Shown: positions 13,294 to 20,802 of the stretch, piece after piece | Layout: every line of letters begins with the position of its first letter | Numbering within the stretch: the first letter of the stretch is position 1 | Source: Thioalkalivibrio sp. | GTDB lineage: Bacteria > Pseudomonadota > Gammaproteobacteria > Ectothiorhodospirales > Ectothiorhodospiraceae | NCBI GenBank assembly: GCA_007120155.1 | Contig: SKOF01000080.1 | Location: 1-20,871 of the forward strand | Reading direction: 5' to 3' | DNA: 20,871 bases | The notes under the pieces: generated by a model | Seen by the model: only the letters and a program-made list of their open reading frames with translations | What the model was told of the DNA's origin: nothing | The model's database searches: none | Program-made: the position numbers and the translations under genes

Positions 13294-14421
13294 TCAGTGG
13301 GCCGGAGGATGCGCCGGCATGGCGCGGGCCTCTCCGGCATCCGGTCCGCGCATTCGGTCGATGGGGCGCAGGCTGCCCTGAACACCCGCGGCCAGCGTGC
13401 CCAGATCGGTTTCAAGACCGCCCAGAAGTTCCTGGCCGTAGGACTCCATCATGGACACGCGCAGTGCATCAACGCCCTGGTGCATGGCCTGTTCCAGTGC
13501 CCCGCGGTTGAGCGCCTCGTCGGCCCTGAGCAGGGCCCATTCCGTGCCCAGGGTGATGCCGGTGAACACCACCACGCCACAGCCGATGGCCAGGGGCCCG
13601 CTCACGCCGCAAGCCGCAGCGCCGGTGGCCGCCGTGCCACGGCCGCCCAAGCGGGCGGCGGCCCGGGCGCTGGCCACCCGCGCGTTCAGCCGGGCGATGG
13701 CGCCCCTGGCCAGCAGGGAGCCGGCACCCAGACCGGCAGCCGCCTGGATGCCGACCCGGTCCGCTTCGAAGATATCCGCCGCATGCGCCTGCACGCGCTG
13801 ATTGAAGTCGATGGTCGCCTGGCCGGGGGGCAGGGGCTCGTCCCGCCGGTACGGGGCCAGCTCCCGGGCAAGCCAGGCAAGCCACCGGTCCTCGAGCGCC
13901 ACGAGTTCCCGGCCGTAGAGGTCGGCAACGGCCCGGTCGAGGGCGGCCAGTTCCCCCTGCCAGGCCTCCGTCGGGAACAGATGTTCCGTGACGGCGCCGG
14001 TGAGGACATCGGTCCCGTTGCCCCTGAACGGGTTCGGGATGGCGGCGATCAGACGCAGGGTGACGCCGGTCATGGAGTAGTACCAGTCGACAAACCCGGG
14101 CACGCGGCCGTGCACCCGGTCGAAAAGCCGATCCAGTTCGCGGTTCACCCCCTGCTCCATGCGCGCCAGGGCCTGCGCCTCGGCGTCGGACAGCCACTCC
14201 GGGCGGGATTGCGACAGGCGGGTCAGATGACGTTCCGGGACCAGGTAGACCTGCCGGTCGATCTCAATGCCCACACGCCCGGGCAACAGCCAGCCCCAAG
14301 GATCCTGCGCCGCCAGGGTCCACAGCAGCGCGGCCATGGCGACGACGACCGCCACCAGGTACGGAAGGCGGCGGCGGTCGGTGTCAGGTGCCGGATCGTT
14401 GAGGTTCGTCGCGGTAGTCAT
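13294..14421 (-). CDS. Unrecognised membrane-associated protein (second gene of a pair)
   Basis: A 375-residue protein that I do not recognise. One membrane segment near the N-terminus (about 20-38) precedes a long, predicted helical, charged domain with acidic and Arg-rich helices (ERHLTRLSQSRPEW, DRVHGRVPGFVDWYYSM). A glycine/alanine-rich, less polar stretch near the C-terminal third (about 232-300) could be a second hydrophobic region, and a charged tail follows. The start ATG (14421; GTG 14427 is possible) overlaps the end of the upstream gene by 38 bp. The overlap means the two proteins are made from one mRNA and probably work together. Confidence 0.75.
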   Translation of the reverse strand: MTTATNLNDPAPDTDRRRLPYLVAVVVAMAALLWTLAAQDPWGWLLPGRVGIEIDRQVYLVPERHLTRLSQSRPEWLSDAEAQALARMEQGVNRELDRLFDRVHGRVPGFVDWYYSMTGVTLRLIAAIPNPFRGNGTDVLTGAVTEHLFPTEAWQGELAALDRAVADLYGRELVALEDRWLAWLARELAPYRRDEPLPPGQATIDFNQRVQAHAADIFEADRVGIQAAAGLGAGSLLARGAIARLNARVASARAAARLGGRGTAATGAAACGVSGPLAIGCGVVVFTGITLGTEWALLRADEALNRGALEQAMHQGVDALRVSMMESYGQELLGGLETDLGTLAAGVQGSLRPIDRMRGPDAGEARAMPAHPPAH

Positions 14422-15232
14422 AACCACAGGCTACATGAGAAAGGGCTTCACAAAGGAGCAGATAGGGCCAGATGAACAACCATTCCCGGACCAGCACCAC
14501 CAGCCATGCAAGGAACTGCAGGGTCATGCCGGGCAGACCATCGAACCAGTGCTGCGCCAGCCAGTGGCGGGCACCGTCCAGCGCGGCCGCGATGGTGAGC
14601 AGGTGAGCCAGGAACGGGCTTTGGGCCTCCTGCCGGCCGGCAAAGTGGCGCACGGCCTCATGGAGCGTCACCGTGCCCAGGTCCGGCAGGGGCTGCCACA
14701 GGCCCCAGGTCGCCAGCCCCAGCAGCAGCACCGCACCGGAAAGCCGGACAAGGGTTCGCGCGGCGGTCAGCGGCAGGAACTCGGCGCTGGCATGGCGGCG
14801 CAGGTACCGCCCGAGGCCGCTCCACGCCATGGCCCACACCGGCACGAACAGGACCAGCACGATCCAGGTGGATGGCGGGACTCCCCGGGCCAGGGAGATC
14901 AACAGCGCCAGGGCCAGCACACCCGCCACCAGGGCCTGTCCGAGCAGCATCAGGATGCCGCCCCGCAGCCGGGCATACCAAGGGCTCCCGTCCCTGAGAT
15001 GAACCCTGAGCCAGGCGAGCCGCGCCATGCGCCGCCGCCAGTAGAGCAGCAGAAGCAGAGGCAGCCAGAGCAGCGTCCAGCCGGCCAGCACCACCCCGGA
15101 ATTCACCCGGCTCAACAGGCTGCCCATGACCAGCAGCACGGCGATCAGGGCCAGGTTCGCCAGCATGAGCCGCAGCTCATGCCGGCTCAGCAGGCGGTGC
15201 AGCCAGCGCGATGGCGGTGAGGTTTCAGGCAC
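14384..15232 (-). CDS. Unrecognised multi-pass membrane protein (first gene of a pair)
   Basis: A 282-residue polytopic membrane protein with about six membrane segments (LMLANLALIAVLLVMGSLL, GVVLAGWTLLWLPLLLLLY, GGILMLLGQALVAGVLAL, WIVLVLFVPVWAMAW, LSGAVLLLGLATWGLW and a C-terminal aromatic segment with REWLFIWPYLLL). Loops are Arg-rich, and HHELRLML-like positive residues at the N-terminus suggest the N-terminus is inside. I do not recognise the family. The frame extends to 15295, but a GTG at 15232 preceded by GGAG is the better start, and 15249 is another candidate. The 3' end overlaps the next gene by 38 bp, so translation is likely coupled. Confidence 0.7.
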   Translation of the reverse strand: MPETSPPSRWLHRLLSRHELRLMLANLALIAVLLVMGSLLSRVNSGVVLAGWTLLWLPLLLLLYWRRRMARLAWLRVHLRDGSPWYARLRGGILMLLGQALVAGVLALALLISLARGVPPSTWIVLVLFVPVWAMAWSGLGRYLRRHASAEFLPLTAARTLVRLSGAVLLLGLATWGLWQPLPDLGTVTLHEAVRHFAGRQEAQSPFLAHLLTIAAALDGARHWLAQHWFDGLPGMTLQFLAWLVVLVREWLFIWPYLLLCEALSHVACGYDYRDEPQRSGT

Positions 15233-15537
15233 CCTTGCTCCACTCACAGGTGTTGGGGCGGGAACATATGCGGCTCGATACCGTGACTGTGACACCGGGC
15301 CGCCGCGACCATTTCATCGGGTTCATAATGGCAAGGTCACGTCCTGCGGCCAAATCGGGGGGCGGGGGCGTCGTCGGACCCGCATCTCCCGCCGCCCGCG
15401 GGGCGCAAGGCGCGGAAGACATCGCAGGCGTGGCCTACACTCCGTCAAACCGTGAGAGATGGGGGCCGGACTCGGGCCCGGGGAGCCGGTTTCCGGCCTC
15501 GCGCCCGGGCCGCCATGCCGTCCGGAGGGTGACCCCG
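15233..15537. other. Gene-free divergent intergenic stretch
   Basis: This 305-base stretch lies between the unknown membrane-protein pair and the GST gene. It contains two -10-like boxes on the plus strand, CATAAT (15325-15330) and TACACT (15436-15441), neither with a convincing -35 box. I see no RNA gene, coding potential or long repeat. Confidence 0.5.
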
Positions 15538-16248
15538 ATGAAGTACGAGCTCTTCTACTGGCCTTCGATCCAGGGACGCGGCGAATTCGTTCGCCTGGCG
15601 CTGGAAGCGGCAGGGGCCGACTACGTGGATGTGGCCCGCGAGGACATGCAGGCGATGCTGGGCCTGCTGGAGGATCCCGGCCTGGCGCGTCCGCCGTTCG
15701 CACCGCCGTTCCTTCGAGCCGGCCGGCGGATCATTGCGCAAACGGCCAATATCCTTCACTTCCTGGGGCCCCGCCTCGGGCTGGCGCCCGAATCCGGGGC
15801 CACGCGGCTGTGGCTCCATCAGCTTCAGCTCACGGTCGAGGATCTGCTGGTGGACGTGCACGAGACACACCACCCGGCGGGCGCCGCGCTCTACTATGAG
15901 GACCAGATGCCCGAGGCGAAGCGGCGGGCCCTGTACTTCACCATGGAGCGGGGCCCGGAACTGCTCGGATACTTCGAGCGGGTGCTGGCACGAAACACCT
16001 CGGGCCGCGGTTACATGGCGGGGCGCTCCCTGACCTACGTGGACCTGTCCATGTTCCAGATCATGGCGGGTCTGCGCTACGCCTTCCCCGCCATGATGAC
16101 GCGCCTGGACCCGTCCCTCCCCGGGCTCACGGCCCTGCACGAGCGGGTTGCGCGGCACCCGGCGGTTGCCGCCTACCTCCAATCCGACCGGCGCATTGCC
16201 TTCAACGAGGACGGCATCTTCCGGCGCTATCCCGAACTGGACGGTTGA
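15538..16248 (+). CDS. Glutathione S-transferase family protein
   Basis: A 236-residue protein with an N-terminal thioredoxin-like GST domain (about 1-80: YELFYWPSIQGRGEFVRLALEAAGADYVD) and a C-terminal all-helical domain (about 90-225). The segment RIIAQTANILHFLG (about 63-76) occupies the glutathione-contacting position, with Gln-Thr where many GSTs have Glu/Gln-Ser. The Tyr/Trp-Pro at the start (YWPS) resembles the sigma-like YFxxRGR pattern, so Tyr3, Tyr7 or Ser10 may act on the thiol. The ATG at 15538 has a GGAGGG (15524-15529) eight bases upstream. Cytosolic; the substrate is unknown. No operon partner is on this strand. Confidence 0.88.
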   Translation: MKYELFYWPSIQGRGEFVRLALEAAGADYVDVAREDMQAMLGLLEDPGLARPPFAPPFLRAGRRIIAQTANILHFLGPRLGLAPESGATRLWLHQLQLTVEDLLVDVHETHHPAGAALYYEDQMPEAKRRALYFTMERGPELLGYFERVLARNTSGRGYMAGRSLTYVDLSMFQIMAGLRYAFPAMMTRLDPSLPGLTALHERVARHPAVAAYLQSDRRIAFNEDGIFRRYPELDG

Positions 16249-16288
16249 GACCGCCGGGTCCGTTCACACCACGGTGTCGGGACGGGTG

Positions 16289-16561
16289 TCAGAGGGCCGC
16301 GGGATCCACGACCATCACCACCTCGTGGATGGCATCCGCGGGCAGCCGGGCGGCGCGGGCATGCTCCACGACCCGCTCCGGATTGTCCGCCTCGTAGATG
16401 CAGAAGGTATGCAGCCCGGCATCGGTCTTCACGACGTAGGAACGATCCCACCCCACATCGGGAAACTGCGTTTCGCGCACCTGCTTTGAGAAGGCCGCCG
16501 CTTCCTGCAGCTGCGCTTCGCTGACATCGCCGAGCTTTCGTTCAATCACATATCTGGGCAT
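16289..16561 (-). CDS. DUF4242 (SCO4226-like) small protein
   Basis: A 90-residue cytoplasmic protein of the DUF4242 family, beginning PRYVIERKLGD and continuing with DRSYVV..GLHTFCIYEADNPERVVEHARAARLPADAIHEV. One member, SCO4226, binds nickel at conserved His/Cys/Glu residues; His, Cys and Glu are also present here (HTFCIYEA), but binding is unproven. The ATG at 16561 is chosen because a GGAGG lies nine bases upstream, whereas the in-frame ATG at 16570 touches it. It follows the truncated haemoglobin by 25 bases and is probably in the same operon. Confidence 0.82.
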   Translation of the reverse strand: MPRYVIERKLGDVSEAQLQEAAAFSKQVRETQFPDVGWDRSYVVKTDAGLHTFCIYEADNPERVVEHARAARLPADAIHEVVMVVDPAAL

Positions 16562-16586
16562 GGTTGCCATCCTCCGTTCTGGTGGG

Positions 16587-16949
16587 TCAACGATTCAGGA
16601 CGTCGTCGCGGCCTGTGGCGGCGATGTCCAGGATCTGCCGGATCTTCGGGTCGGGCACGCCAAGCTCTTCGAGGGTGTCACGGAAGTGCCCCATGAACAC
16701 CTCGTACTCCGCCTCCCTGAGGCCCTGGGAGACGGCCCTCTCGTGCGCCGCGCGCAGGTCGCGGCCGTCGTAATCGGCCGGACCGCCGAAGGCCATGGAC
16801 AGGAACGCCTTCTGCTTGTGCTTGATACGCTGGACATCGAGCCCGTCAAAGAACCGGCTCACGCGCCGGTCGTCCATGACCTTGTCGTAGAAACGGTCCA
16901 GCGCGGTCTGAATGGATTGTTCTCCACCGATCTCCTCATAAAGCGACAT
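16587..16949 (-). CDS. Truncated haemoglobin, group I-like
   Basis: A 120-residue 2-on-2 globin. It starts SLYEEIGGEQSI, a hallmark of group I truncated haemoglobins, with Phe20-Tyr21 at B9-B10 (the B10 Tyr stabilises bound ligand) and His69 (AAHERA) as the proximal F8 haem ligand. The E-helix region (HKQKAFLSMAFGGP) follows the same pattern. Such globins bind O2 and NO and can detoxify NO by dioxygenation. The ATG at 16949 is preceded by a near-perfect GAGGAGGTGAT Shine-Dalgarno region. It is first in an operon with the DUF4242 gene and lies next to a SARP-type regulator gene and an FNR-box-controlled cytochrome operon, fitting a low-oxygen or nitrosative role. Confidence 0.94.
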   Translation of the reverse strand: MSLYEEIGGEQSIQTALDRFYDKVMDDRRVSRFFDGLDVQRIKHKQKAFLSMAFGGPADYDGRDLRAAHERAVSQGLREAEYEVFMGHFRDTLEELGVPDPKIRQILDIAATGRDDVLNR

Positions 16950-17000
16950 GACGATCACCTCCTCTTGGGGGGAACCGGGACACCGGGCCCCGGCGCGTGC

Positions 17001-17076
17001 CGTGTGATGTGGCGCGGGACACTTCCGGCCCCGCACACAACCATCCTGCCCCCCCGGCGTGTGAAAGGGCGTGTGA
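17001..17076. promoter_or_regulatory. Triple CGTGTGA motif upstream of the globin operon
   Basis: CGTGTGA occurs at 17001-17007, 17058-17064 and 17070-17076, all in the same orientation. The last two sit in a longer match, GGCGTGTGA, repeated with a 12-bp period. They lie 50-130 bases upstream of the globin start codon, in the short gap between the SARP-type gene end and the globin gene. A regulator-binding site is plausible; which regulator is not shown. Confidence 0.35.
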
Positions 17077-17089
17077 CGGCGCCCGGCCC

Positions 17090-18880
17090 TCAGTGAATCC
17101 TCTCCTGCAACCGCGGGTTGTCGACGTCGGCGGCCAGCACACGGGCCGCGCGCATGGCCTGGCCGTCGCCCAGGCGATGGCGGTGGAGGCAGGCACGGAC
17201 TGCGAATTCGCGCATCGCGCCGCGGGTCGCCAGGGATTCCAGTGCGCGGGCCCAGTCGGCTGCCTGTAGCGCATCTCCCACACGGGCAACGTCGGCGAGG
17301 CCGTCCAGGATCCAGCCATGCACCCACTGGTAGGGAGAAGCGGGACGCAGGCAGCGATGCCGGGCGTCGACCAGCCAGGTCAGCGCCAGGTCACGATCCC
17401 CCCTGCGCGCCTCCAGCACCCCCAGTCCCCGGGCCGCGACACCCTCCCAGCACGGGTCGGCCAGCTGGCAGGCCATGGCGAAGGCGTGTTCGAGCCTGTC
17501 ACGCGCCGCATCCAGACGCGCCTCCTCGATGTCCACTTCCGCCAGGAGGGCCTCGGGCCAGGGCCGGAAGGCGAGCCAGCGCACGCGCTCCGCGGCCTGC
17601 GCCGCCCGCTCCAGGTGAGCTCGGGCATCGGCATACCGCCCGGTCAGCAGGTAGACGCGCCCCAGGAGTGAACAGGACAGGGCGGCCTGGCGCTGCCCCT
17701 GGATCCGGCGTGCATGGTCCAGGGATTGTTCCAGTCTCGCGACGGCCTCCGGGTAGTCGGCGGCATCCGAGAAGTCCATGCCGCGCACGCCATGGATAGA
17801 GGCAAGTTCGTCATGCCAGCCCTCGGCGGCCGCTTCCGCGCGGTCCAGCCAGACACGGGCGCGTTGGCGCCTGCACGCCTGCACATCGATAAAGGCGATC
17901 TCGCGGTAGGCGGTGGCCGCCATCACGCGATCGCCCAGGCGACAGGCGGCGTCGGCCGCCTTGTGCAGCACCGTGGCGGCTTCCTCGTGACCCCGCATGG
18001 TGTGCACCAGCGCGCCCCCCAGGGCCAGCCAGACCCGGACCGAGAGCGCATCGTCGCCCGTTACCCGGGCCTGGCGGGCCGCGCCGCGCAGAAGATCGAT
18101 GCCCGCCTGCGTGGCCCCGGCGGCCAGCGCCGCCTCGCCCGCTTCCAGTTGCGCGCGTGCGGTGGCCACGCCGCCGACCGGCAGCGCCGCGACGGATCCC
18201 GAGTCAAGCAGGCCGCGGAGACGTTGTGACGGCTCGGTGCCGAGTTCGCGACGGAACAGATCATCGCAGGCATGCACGTGCGCCGCAGCTGCATCACGAT
18301 CACCGGCGGCCAACAGACTGCGGACCAGCAGTTCGTGGTGCCCCTCCTCAAACGGATTGGCCGCGACGAGGCGGGCAGCCGTACGCGAGGCCTCGATCCC
18401 GTCGTCGGCGGCGAGGCGGAGCAGGGCCTGTTCCCGCAGCGCCCCTTCCACCACCGTGGCGAGGCGCCGGCGTTCCGCCAGCAGCCAGGCCTCGAAGGCA
18501 GGGCTCGAGTGCAGGGAGATCGTCTCCAGCAGTTCCCCCCCGGTGATGACCATGGCGGCAAGGTCCTCGGGGGTCGCAGAAAGCAGGCGCAGCACGTCCA
18601 CCTCGACCCCGCCACCGAGGCGCAGTTCCACCGGGTCACCCCGGAAGGCATCGGGCCGGGCGAAGGCGCGGCGCAACTCCGCCAGGTTCCAGCGCAGGGC
18701 GGCGAGCGGGTCCTCGGCTTCGGTAAAGAACAGTTCGGCGAGATGTCGGCGGCCGGGGGCTTCGCGGCGCAGCAGCAGATAGGCGAACAGGGCCCAGGCC
18801 TTGGCACCCCGAGGCCCCGGCAGGCGGATCCCGTCCCGCTCGACGTGCGGCGGACCCAGCAGGCGGATCAGTTCGCTCAT
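17090..18880 (-). CDS. SARP/BTAD-type transcriptional regulator with repeat-rich C-terminus
   Basis: A 596-residue putative transcription factor. The N-terminus (about 1-90) is an OmpR/SARP-like winged helix (IRLLGPPHVERDGIRLPGPRGAKAWALFAYLLL), and the segment about 92-235 matches a bacterial transcriptional activator (BTAD) domain, with FEAWLLAERRRL and NPFEEGHHELLVRSLLAAGDRDAA. The rest is rich in Ala/Arg/Leu helices with TPR-like spacing. No NB-ARC ATPase motif (P-loop) is seen, so it is not an AfsR-type STAND protein. SARP factors are mainly actinobacterial, so its presence here is unusual. The ATG at 18880 is preceded by an AGGGG-type sequence. Its neighbours are the globin operon downstream and the cytochrome operon divergent; an FNR box lies between. 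The target is unknown. Confidence 0.82.
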   Translation of the reverse strand: MSELIRLLGPPHVERDGIRLPGPRGAKAWALFAYLLLRREAPGRRHLAELFFTEAEDPLAALRWNLAELRRAFARPDAFRGDPVELRLGGGVEVDVLRLLSATPEDLAAMVITGGELLETISLHSSPAFEAWLLAERRRLATVVEGALREQALLRLAADDGIEASRTAARLVAANPFEEGHHELLVRSLLAAGDRDAAAAHVHACDDLFRRELGTEPSQRLRGLLDSGSVAALPVGGVATARAQLEAGEAALAAGATQAGIDLLRGAARQARVTGDDALSVRVWLALGGALVHTMRGHEEAATVLHKAADAACRLGDRVMAATAYREIAFIDVQACRRQRARVWLDRAEAAAEGWHDELASIHGVRGMDFSDAADYPEAVARLEQSLDHARRIQGQRQAALSCSLLGRVYLLTGRYADARAHLERAAQAAERVRWLAFRPWPEALLAEVDIEEARLDAARDRLEHAFAMACQLADPCWEGVAARGLGVLEARRGDRDLALTWLVDARHRCLRPASPYQWVHGWILDGLADVARVGDALQAADWARALESLATRGAMREFAVRACLHRHRLGDGQAMRAARVLAADVDNPRLQERIH

Positions 18881-19229
18881 CCCTGGCCCCTGAGTTTGGA
18901 GACCGGTCAACCGAAGCGCCGTGATGCCGGCGCCGGAAAAGCCTGGTACGACAAGGCGAGCCGGCGGCCGGGGCGGCCGGTTCTGCGGTCTTCCTTGATT
19001 CCCCTCTGGCCAAGAGTCTAGTTCACCGGACAAGCCCGCCCGCGTGCATCAACTATTTTCGAATATTCCACTATATTGATATATATCAATGTGCCCCGAT
19101 GCCGGTCCCCGTGAAGATGTGCCGGCACTGCGCCGGCACTGCCCGTCCGACCGCCACCGGCGGAACCGATGCACGATGAATGACCGGCGGAATCCAGGTA
19201 CATCCATGACGACAGGAGATCTGCAACCC
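18881..19229. other. Divergent regulatory region between SARP regulator and cytochrome operon
   Basis: This 349-base non-coding stretch contains an AT-rich island (about 19047-19090) in otherwise GC-rich DNA. Within it are an FNR-type box (19076-19089) and an 8-bp palindrome GAATATTC (19061-19068). No RNA gene is recognised. Confidence 0.7.
19076..19089. promoter_or_regulatory. FNR/ANR/DNR-type box TTGAT-N4-ATCAA
   Basis: TTGATATATATCAA is a perfect match to the FNR/ANR consensus TTGAT-N4-ATCAA and sits inside a 16-bp perfect palindrome (19075-19090). For the cytochrome operon, a class II site centred at 19082.5 would put the transcription start near 19124, with GAAGAT (19113-19118) as a rough -10 box. 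The start codon follows at 19230. Being symmetric, it could also act on the divergent SARP gene. The sequence match is strong; which family member binds is not known. Confidence 0.75.
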
Positions 19230-20291
19230 ATGAGACGGAGAGCACCCGGTTGGTTCGTGGCATGGCTGCTGCCATCGCTGCTGGCCGTTTCACCGCTCTG
19301 GGGCCAGGCCGCGCCCGGGGGTGAGCAGCTCTATACCCGTAATTGTGCAGCCTGCCACGGCTCGGACGGGCGGGGCGGGGTGGGGGTACCCCTGGCCCTG
19401 GAGGACTTCCTGGCCAACGTCCCCGACAGCTATCTGTTCGCGACCATCCGCCACGGCCGCCCGGGCCGGGTCATGCCGGCCTTTGACCGCCTGAACGATT
19501 CTGAGGTGCAGGCCATCGTCGACTACATCCGCGATTTCGGGCCGCCGGCCCCCGAACTGTCCACGGCCGCGGTCAACGGCGACCCGCGACGGGGCGAGGC
19601 ACTGTTCGCCACACACTGCGCCAGTTGCCATGGCGCCCGGGGAGAAGGCAGTCCCGGCACGGGGGTGACCTTCTCGCGTCCACGCGACCTGCCCATCCTG
19701 GCCCCGGCCCTGAATAATCCCGGCTTCCTCAAGGCCGCCACCGACGCCATGATCAGGCGCACCCTGATACAGGGTCGCGAGGGCACCCCCATGCCTTCCG
19801 TAACCGACCTGGGGCTGGAGGAAAGGGACATCGACGACATCGTCAGCTTCGTGCGCAGCTTCGAGGACCGGCCGCCGCCCGTCACCGCGATCCGGCTGGA
19901 GGCGGACAGTCCGGTACTCATGTACACGTCCAGTCACGACTTCGAGACCACGCTGGAGAACGTGAAGCGGGCAGCGGCGGGCATGAACTTCCGCATTATC
20001 CGCGAACAGTACCTGGACGAGGGCATGGTGGAACCGGGCCGGGAGAATCCGCAGCAGCAGATGATCTATTTCTGCAATTTCCAGCAGATCAACGAGGCGC
20101 TTGCCATTGACCCGCGGGTGGGCCTGTTCATGCCTTGCCGGGTGACGGTGGTGGAGCGCGACGGCGTGGTGCAGGTGATGTCCATCAACCCCAAGTACCT
20201 GAGCCCGCTGTTCAACAACAGTTATCTCAATCAGCTCTGTGACGAGATGTACGCGTTCTATCGCGACATCCTGGAGGAAGCGACCCTATGA
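19230..20291 (+). CDS. Di-haem cytochrome c fused to a C-terminal DUF302 domain
   Basis: A 353-residue exported protein. A signal peptide (about 1-27, cleavage near GQA/AP) precedes two class I cytochrome c domains: haem motif CAACH at 39-43 with Met82 (RVMPAF) as likely sixth ligand, and CASCH at 130-134 with Met188 (TPMPS). The part from about 228 to 353 is a DUF302 domain. DUF302 proteins are small soluble proteins of unclear function, and a fusion to haems suggests a role in periplasmic electron transfer. The ATG at 19230 is chosen because AGGAGAT (19214-19220) precedes it by nine bases; the ATG at 19206 is upstream of that sequence. The stop overlaps the next gene by four bases (ATGA), and an FNR box lies upstream. 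Confidence 0.9.
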   Translation: MRRRAPGWFVAWLLPSLLAVSPLWGQAAPGGEQLYTRNCAACHGSDGRGGVGVPLALEDFLANVPDSYLFATIRHGRPGRVMPAFDRLNDSEVQAIVDYIRDFGPPAPELSTAAVNGDPRRGEALFATHCASCHGARGEGSPGTGVTFSRPRDLPILAPALNNPGFLKAATDAMIRRTLIQGREGTPMPSVTDLGLEERDIDDIVSFVRSFEDRPPPVTAIRLEADSPVLMYTSSHDFETTLENVKRAAAGMNFRIIREQYLDEGMVEPGRENPQQQMIYFCNFQQINEALAIDPRVGLFMPCRVTVVERDGVVQVMSINPKYLSPLFNNSYLNQLCDEMYAFYRDILEEATL

Positions 20292-20743
20292 GACGCGCGC
20301 TCACCTGGTTCCTGTTGCTTGCCGCATGGCTGGCCGGTGCGCCGCTTGCCGCGTCGGAACTGATCATGGTGCGGTCCACCCAGTCCTTTCCGGAGACCAT
20401 GCTGGCCGTGCAGAAGGCCATCAGCGACCATGGCTATACCGTATCGAGGGTACAGCGCGTGGACGTCGGTCTCACCGCGAGCGGCTATGAGACCGACCGC
20501 TACCGTGTGGTCTTCTTCGGCAGGGCCGAAGAGGTGCAGGCCATCACCGAACGGCACCCGGAGATGATCCCCTATCTGCCCTGGAAGATCGTGCTCTTCG
20601 CCGAGGAGGAGGAAACCCTGATGGTCACCTACGATCCCGAGAGTTTTTCGGCCTTCTTCCCCGACGAGGCACTGGCGAGAACCTTTGCCACCTGGCGCGA
20701 GGACATTCACCATATCCTGGAGCAGGTCCTGCACGCCGAGTAG
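20288..20743 (+). CDS. Secreted DUF302 protein
   Basis: A 151-residue protein with a signal peptide (about 1-22, cleavage after LAAS) and a DUF302 domain over most of the rest: MVRSTQSFPETMLAVQKAISDHGYTVSRVQRVDVG, then the VFFGRAEEVQAITERHPEMIPYLPWKIVLFAEEEETLMVTYDP strand-helix region. It is a paralogue of the DUF302 part of the preceding cytochrome fusion. The ATGA overlap with that gene shows translational coupling, so both are probably exported and act in one complex or pathway. Its function is not known. Confidence 0.87.
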   Translation: MRRALTWFLLLAAWLAGAPLAASELIMVRSTQSFPETMLAVQKAISDHGYTVSRVQRVDVGLTASGYETDRYRVVFFGRAEEVQAITERHPEMIPYLPWKIVLFAEEEETLMVTYDPESFSAFFPDEALARTFATWREDIHHILEQVLHAE

Positions 20744-20802
20744 CGGCGCCCTCGGCCCGGCCCGACGAAGATCAGGCGGCATGGCGTCCGGAGGGAGGCG
20801 CG

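Noticed and set aside
13171..14475. Plus-strand frame of 434 codons opposite the unknown membrane-protein gene
   Set aside because: It has a Gln/Gly/Pro-rich, shadow-like composition with no domain features. The minus-strand gene has a plausible membrane segment and coupling overlap.
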